Assembly: GCA_016178125.1 (NCBI GenBank)
Contig: JACOTV010000028.1
Coordinates: 1 to 17,461, forward strand
Origin: Candidatus Microgenomates bacterium
GTDB lineage: Bacteria; Patescibacteriota; Microgenomatia; UBA1406; GWC2-37-13
DNA: 17,461 bases
Reading direction: 5' to 3'
Shown: piece by piece, positions 14,741-17,461 of the stretch
Layout: each line of letters begins with the position of its first letter
Numbering within the stretch: position 1 is the first letter of the stretch
Made by a program: the position numbers and the translations under genes
Notes under the pieces: model-generated
Seen by the model: only the letters and a program-made list of their open reading frames with translations
What the model was told of the DNA's origin: nothing
Database searches by the model: none

Positions 14741-15975
14741 CTCAAGCCCTTCCTAATTGCCAATAAGTGATTTGATTCAAGAACGTGGAGCCCGCCGCTT
14801 AGTACCAAACTCACCATACCGGTGTACAAAATAACGTGTATGAATTGGCCAATATCGGCGTGGAAAAAGAGGAGTCCGATGCACATCCCGCACGCCATAA
14901 TAATCGAGGTTATAGGGTATGCATATTCTTGAAGTGCTAAATGGAATGTCGTGATGCAGCTTGAGAGGGCAAAGAGCGAAATGGCCCCGGCGTACGGAAT
15001 TAAGTAGGGGAGAATCGATACCGTTTTTGCGCCAAACAGAATGGGTAAAATGAGTGATCCAAAAAGGCCAAGCCCGACGAATGCACATAGTAAGAGTACC
15101 GATGTGGCGCCAAAAACGAGGAGAAATGTCTTATTCTGGGTTGATTTGCCACTACGGCTGACGATTGCGACCGTGAACAAATTAGGCAATAACGCGAAGA
15201 AGTAGATCATTTTGCCAATTAACGAAAGAAGCGCATATTGGCCCGCCTCACGGGGCATAAGAAAATGTTTGGCAAGCATGACATCAAAGGTAAGATACGC
15301 CATAGACGCCAAACCCGCAATTACCGAACCGGTAAAGAATTTGCGAGGAAACGCATACGTTTTGGTGTGATCAAGATGTTCTGTGGGCTTGGGAATCAGC
15401 ATCATCGAAATGACAAACGACACGGCAACCGACAGCGGGATCGAAATATAGGCAAACGACCCCGCGTGTCCTTGTAACAGAATCCACGCGAAAACCAATT
15501 TAGACAACGCTTCAAGAACATTCATCGTGCTGACTTGTTTGAAGTGGAACGCTCCCTGCAAGAATCCACCATTTGCATATTGCACAAAACTGACCAATAT
15601 GATCGGCGTAAAAAGAAGTGGTAAAACAACGGCAACATGAAAAAATGACGCAACAACCGGAGAAAGAGCAAGCCACCCCATAGTCAACACAACGCTCAGC
15701 ATGATTATGCGACGGCGTGTTGCGTATAGAAACTCAAGTCCGCTGTGGAGTCCGTAGTGACCGACTAACGAAGATGTACGATGGTTCATCGTAACGGCGA
15801 GTGCGTTTTGCAAAACAGACAATAGATACGAAAACGAATTGAAAAGCGTTATGAGGGCAAAGTCCTCAAAGCTTAGTGCGCGTCCTAAGTATGCATTAAA
15901 CGCAAACCCCAAAAAGTTTACCCCGATTGAGGACGCTAAAAAGATTGATGCGCCTGAGAGATGTTGTTTTTTCAT
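14737..15975 (-). CDS. Oligosaccharide flippase, Wzx-like (MOP superfamily)
   Basis: A 412-aa membrane protein made almost entirely of hydrophobic helices, about 12 by eye, of the polysaccharide-biosynthesis/MATE-like flippase type. The beginning LSGASIFLASSIGVNFLGF, followed by FNAYLGRALSFEDFAL, is the standard first-helix pattern in which an edge motif precedes a lineage of paired helices. It would move polyprenyl-linked oligosaccharides from the cytosolic to the outer face of the membrane. The ATG at 15975, 4 bases after the upstream synthase stop with a weak GGTG behind it, is preferred over a TTG at 16008 that would overlap that gene by 29 bases. Its TGA overlaps the start of the GT2-GT4 gene by 4 bases. 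G+C is high, as in the flanking DNA. The family places it as exporter of this locus; the cargo is inferred. Confidence 0.87.
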   Translation of the reverse strand: MKKQHLSGASIFLASSIGVNFLGFAFNAYLGRALSFEDFALITLFNSFSYLLSVLQNALAVTMNHRTSSLVGHYGLHSGLEFLYATRRRIIMLSVVLTMGWLALSPVVASFFHVAVVLPLLFTPIILVSFVQYANGGFLQGAFHFKQVSTMNVLEALSKLVFAWILLQGHAGSFAYISIPLSVAVSFVISMMLIPKPTEHLDHTKTYAFPRKFFTGSVIAGLASMAYLTFDVMLAKHFLMPREAGQYALLSLIGKMIYFFALLPNLFTVAIVSRSGKSTQNKTFLLVFGATSVLLLCAFVGLGLFGSLILPILFGAKTVSILPYLIPYAGAISLFALSSCITTFHLALQEYAYPITSIIMACGMCIGLLFFHADIGQFIHVILYTGMVSLVLSGGLHVLESNHLLAIRKGLR

Positions 15976-15979
15976 GATA

Positions 15980-17461
15980 TTATGCACCGACAAATTGTTT
16001 ATCAACAAGGTCCTTCCCGATCGCTTTTTGTGCCTGGTTTACCGATTTTTTGTGTCCCAAATGCAAACCGTGTTTGGTTTTTGACCAGTGATGCGGCGCA
16101 ACGATCAATCGATACAAAGCGACCCACGCGGCAACGCTCATGGCAAGCCAATACAGGGGAATCAGAAAGATATATTTCACGAGTTCGTCATGGCCGCGCT
16201 TTACACATCCAACCATGTAGTAATACAAGTACAAAAAGTTGCCAAATACGAGGGCAAAGAGTGCCATATATAAAATGGCAGCCGGAAAAAATGATTCGAT
16301 AAAAGTTCCCAAAGCAGGGCGCAGGGCAAAATACAAAATCGTGATAACCCACATAAGCGGGTTAATAAACATCGACAAAATTTTTCCCCCAACGACTAAT
16401 TGGAACGTGAGAAAATGCGGTTCGCGATAATCGTTAATAAATTCTCGGGGGTCGCGCATGTGTACCAAGTACGTTTGCATATACCCTTTGATCCAGCGGG
16501 TGCGTTGCCAAAACCAATTTTTCATATCGCTATTTGCTTCCTCGAGGGTGGTTGAGTCGATAATTGCAGTGCGGTATCCGTGCTTTACAAGCCGAATTCC
16601 TAAGTCACAATCTTCGGTTACGTTAAACGAATCCCAGCCTTTCAACTTGTGTAGATCTTTGGTTTTAAAGTGATTACTGGTTCCGCCCAAGGGAATAGGC
16701 GCATGTACTGATTGGAGGCCAGTAAGCACTAAATCGAACCACAATGAATACTCGGCGGTAAAGACGCGGGTTAAGATATTTTGGTGTGGGTTATAAAAGT
16801 TGAGTTTCGCTTGAATACATATGGTACGCGGTCCTGCTTTACGAAACGCGAGGACAGCCTTTTTGAGTTGCCGGGGATCGGGGACATCTTCGGCATCGTA
16901 TATAACGGTATATTCACCGCGTGCTAAGGTGAGCGCGTAATTGCATGCTTTTGGCTTTGTCTTAGGATACGAATGGGGGACTATCACAATCTCAAAATAG
17001 GGGGGTAAGTCATATCCCCGAGCCTTTTCGATGGTTTCTGAGTCGTCTTCTTCAAGTAGAAGCATCACTTGTAGCTTATCTTTGGGGTAATCGAGACCAT
17101 TTATGGAGCTAATAAACTGCGGCAATACATCCCATTCTTTGTACAACGGACACAAAATTGAATAAGTTGGCCACGCATGAAGAGCATTTTCGGCCTGGAT
17201 TTCTTTATAACTGACAATTATTTCGGGGGCCTTTGAAAAACTACGGTAGATAAGAAACAGGTTAAATAAGAGGTCTGCAAAATACAATATGGTGAGTATG
17301 GCGATAAACACAACAATCGTAAAATGCCAGTTTAAGACAAGCGCGGCGATAAGAATAGCTACCCCAACAATCATATAAAACGCCTGATGAAATACGACAC
17401 GCTGGAATGCGGTGTGGTGCGGATGCAGCTGGTTATGGGGTACGTATTTTTTGCCGTTATG
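15980..17461 (-). CDS. XagB/cellulose-synthase-like GT2, N-terminus outside window
   Basis: The frame ends at 15980 and stays open to the right edge: 29 further codons precede the ATG at 17374 without a stop, beginning HNGKKYVPHNQLHPHH, so the true start is probably beyond the window. Counting from that Met, helices lie at about 1-43, DAED at 160-163, APIPLGGTSNHF at 225-236, TED at 253-255, QRTRW at 290-294, and at least three helices follow to about 430. This is a processive-type GT2 of the XagB/cellulose synthase kind, with all expected catalytic motifs. It strongly resembles the second half of the 657-aa fusion; near 16665-16705 even the DNA is nearly identical to 1536-1576. No DPMS domain is seen in the visible part. 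It leads the leftward chain, 4 bases ahead of the flippase. Polymer identity is unknown. Confidence 0.87.
   Translation of the reverse strand, partial: HNGKKYVPHNQLHPHHTAFQRVVFHQAFYMIVGVAILIAALVLNWHFTIVVFIAILTILYFADLLFNLFLIYRSFSKAPEIIVSYKEIQAENALHAWPTYSILCPLYKEWDVLPQFISSINGLDYPKDKLQVMLLLEEDDSETIEKARGYDLPPYFEIVIVPHSYPKTKPKACNYALTLARGEYTVIYDAEDVPDPRQLKKAVLAFRKAGPRTICIQAKLNFYNPHQNILTRVFTAEYSLWFDLVLTGLQSVHAPIPLGGTSNHFKTKDLHKLKGWDSFNVTEDCDLGIRLVKHGYRTAIIDSTTLEEANSDMKNWFWQRTRWIKGYMQTYLVHMRDPREFINDYREPHFLTFQLVVGGKILSMFINPLMWVITILYFALRPALGTFIESFFPAAILYMALFALVFGNFLYLYYYMVGCVKRGHDELVKYIFLIPLYWLAMSVAAWVALYRLIVAPHHWSKTKHGLHLGHKKSVNQAQKAIGKDLVDKQFVGA

Noticed and set aside
14313..14756. 147-codon plus-strand open frame
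   Set aside because: It is opposite the well-supported GT2 domain of the fusion gene, with no motif of its own.
1..17461. Recoded stop codons (UGA as glycine or tryptophan)
   Set aside because: TGA ends several genes at natural family lengths and in ATGA overlaps, so the standard bacterial code fits.

Overview
This window is a bacterial surface-glycan locus. Every complete gene except one belongs to glycan synthesis, export or modification. Long reading frames fit the standard bacterial code, with TGA used as a stop in several 4-base ATGA gene overlaps, so recoded lineages are excluded. The density of chained genes and the style of the GT-C and synthase-like proteins remind me of the Candidate Phyla Radiation (Patescibacteria). 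That is an impression of low certainty, since no ribosomal or marker gene is present.

Layout. Positions 1-4643 read rightward: the tail of a dolichol-phosphate-mannose-synthase-like GT2, then a 657-aa fusion of such a GT2 with a XagB/cellulose-synthase-like GT2, then an unrecognised 203-aa protein, then (behind a good sigma70-type promoter at 2853-2881) a GT39-like membrane glycosyltransferase (GT-C copy A). Positions 4647-17461 read leftward as one unbroken gene chain. In transcription order it is: a second XagB-like synthase (cut by the right edge), an oligosaccharide flippase, a GT2-GT4 fusion, a polysaccharide pyruvyltransferase, a GT4, a SAM methyltransferase, a hexapeptide-repeat acyltransferase, GT-C copy C, GT-C copy B, and a membrane-anchored glycoside hydrolase. 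The two arms meet tail to tail with only 3 bases between stop codons.

How the genes may work together (inference). DPMS-like GT2s load a sugar on polyprenyl phosphate. The three GT-C paralogues would use such lipid-linked sugars on the outer face of the membrane. Cytosolic GT2/GT4 enzymes, the pyruvyltransferase, the methyltransferase and the acyltransferase would build and decorate a repeat unit that the flippase exports. The XagB-like enzymes would polymerise a glycan, and the anchored hydrolase would trim or release it. No integrase, transposase, tRNA, rRNA or CRISPR array is visible.

The most interesting large-scale signal is compositional. From about 7435 to about 14060 the DNA is much richer in A+T than both flanks. 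The right edge of this segment falls inside the coding sequence of the GT2-GT4 fusion, and the left edge falls between two GT-C paralogues. This looks like a replaceable, capsule-type cassette exchanged by homologous recombination. There is no gene-free stretch longer than 300 bases; the longest is 2824-2948, which holds the promoter and leader of GT-C copy A.
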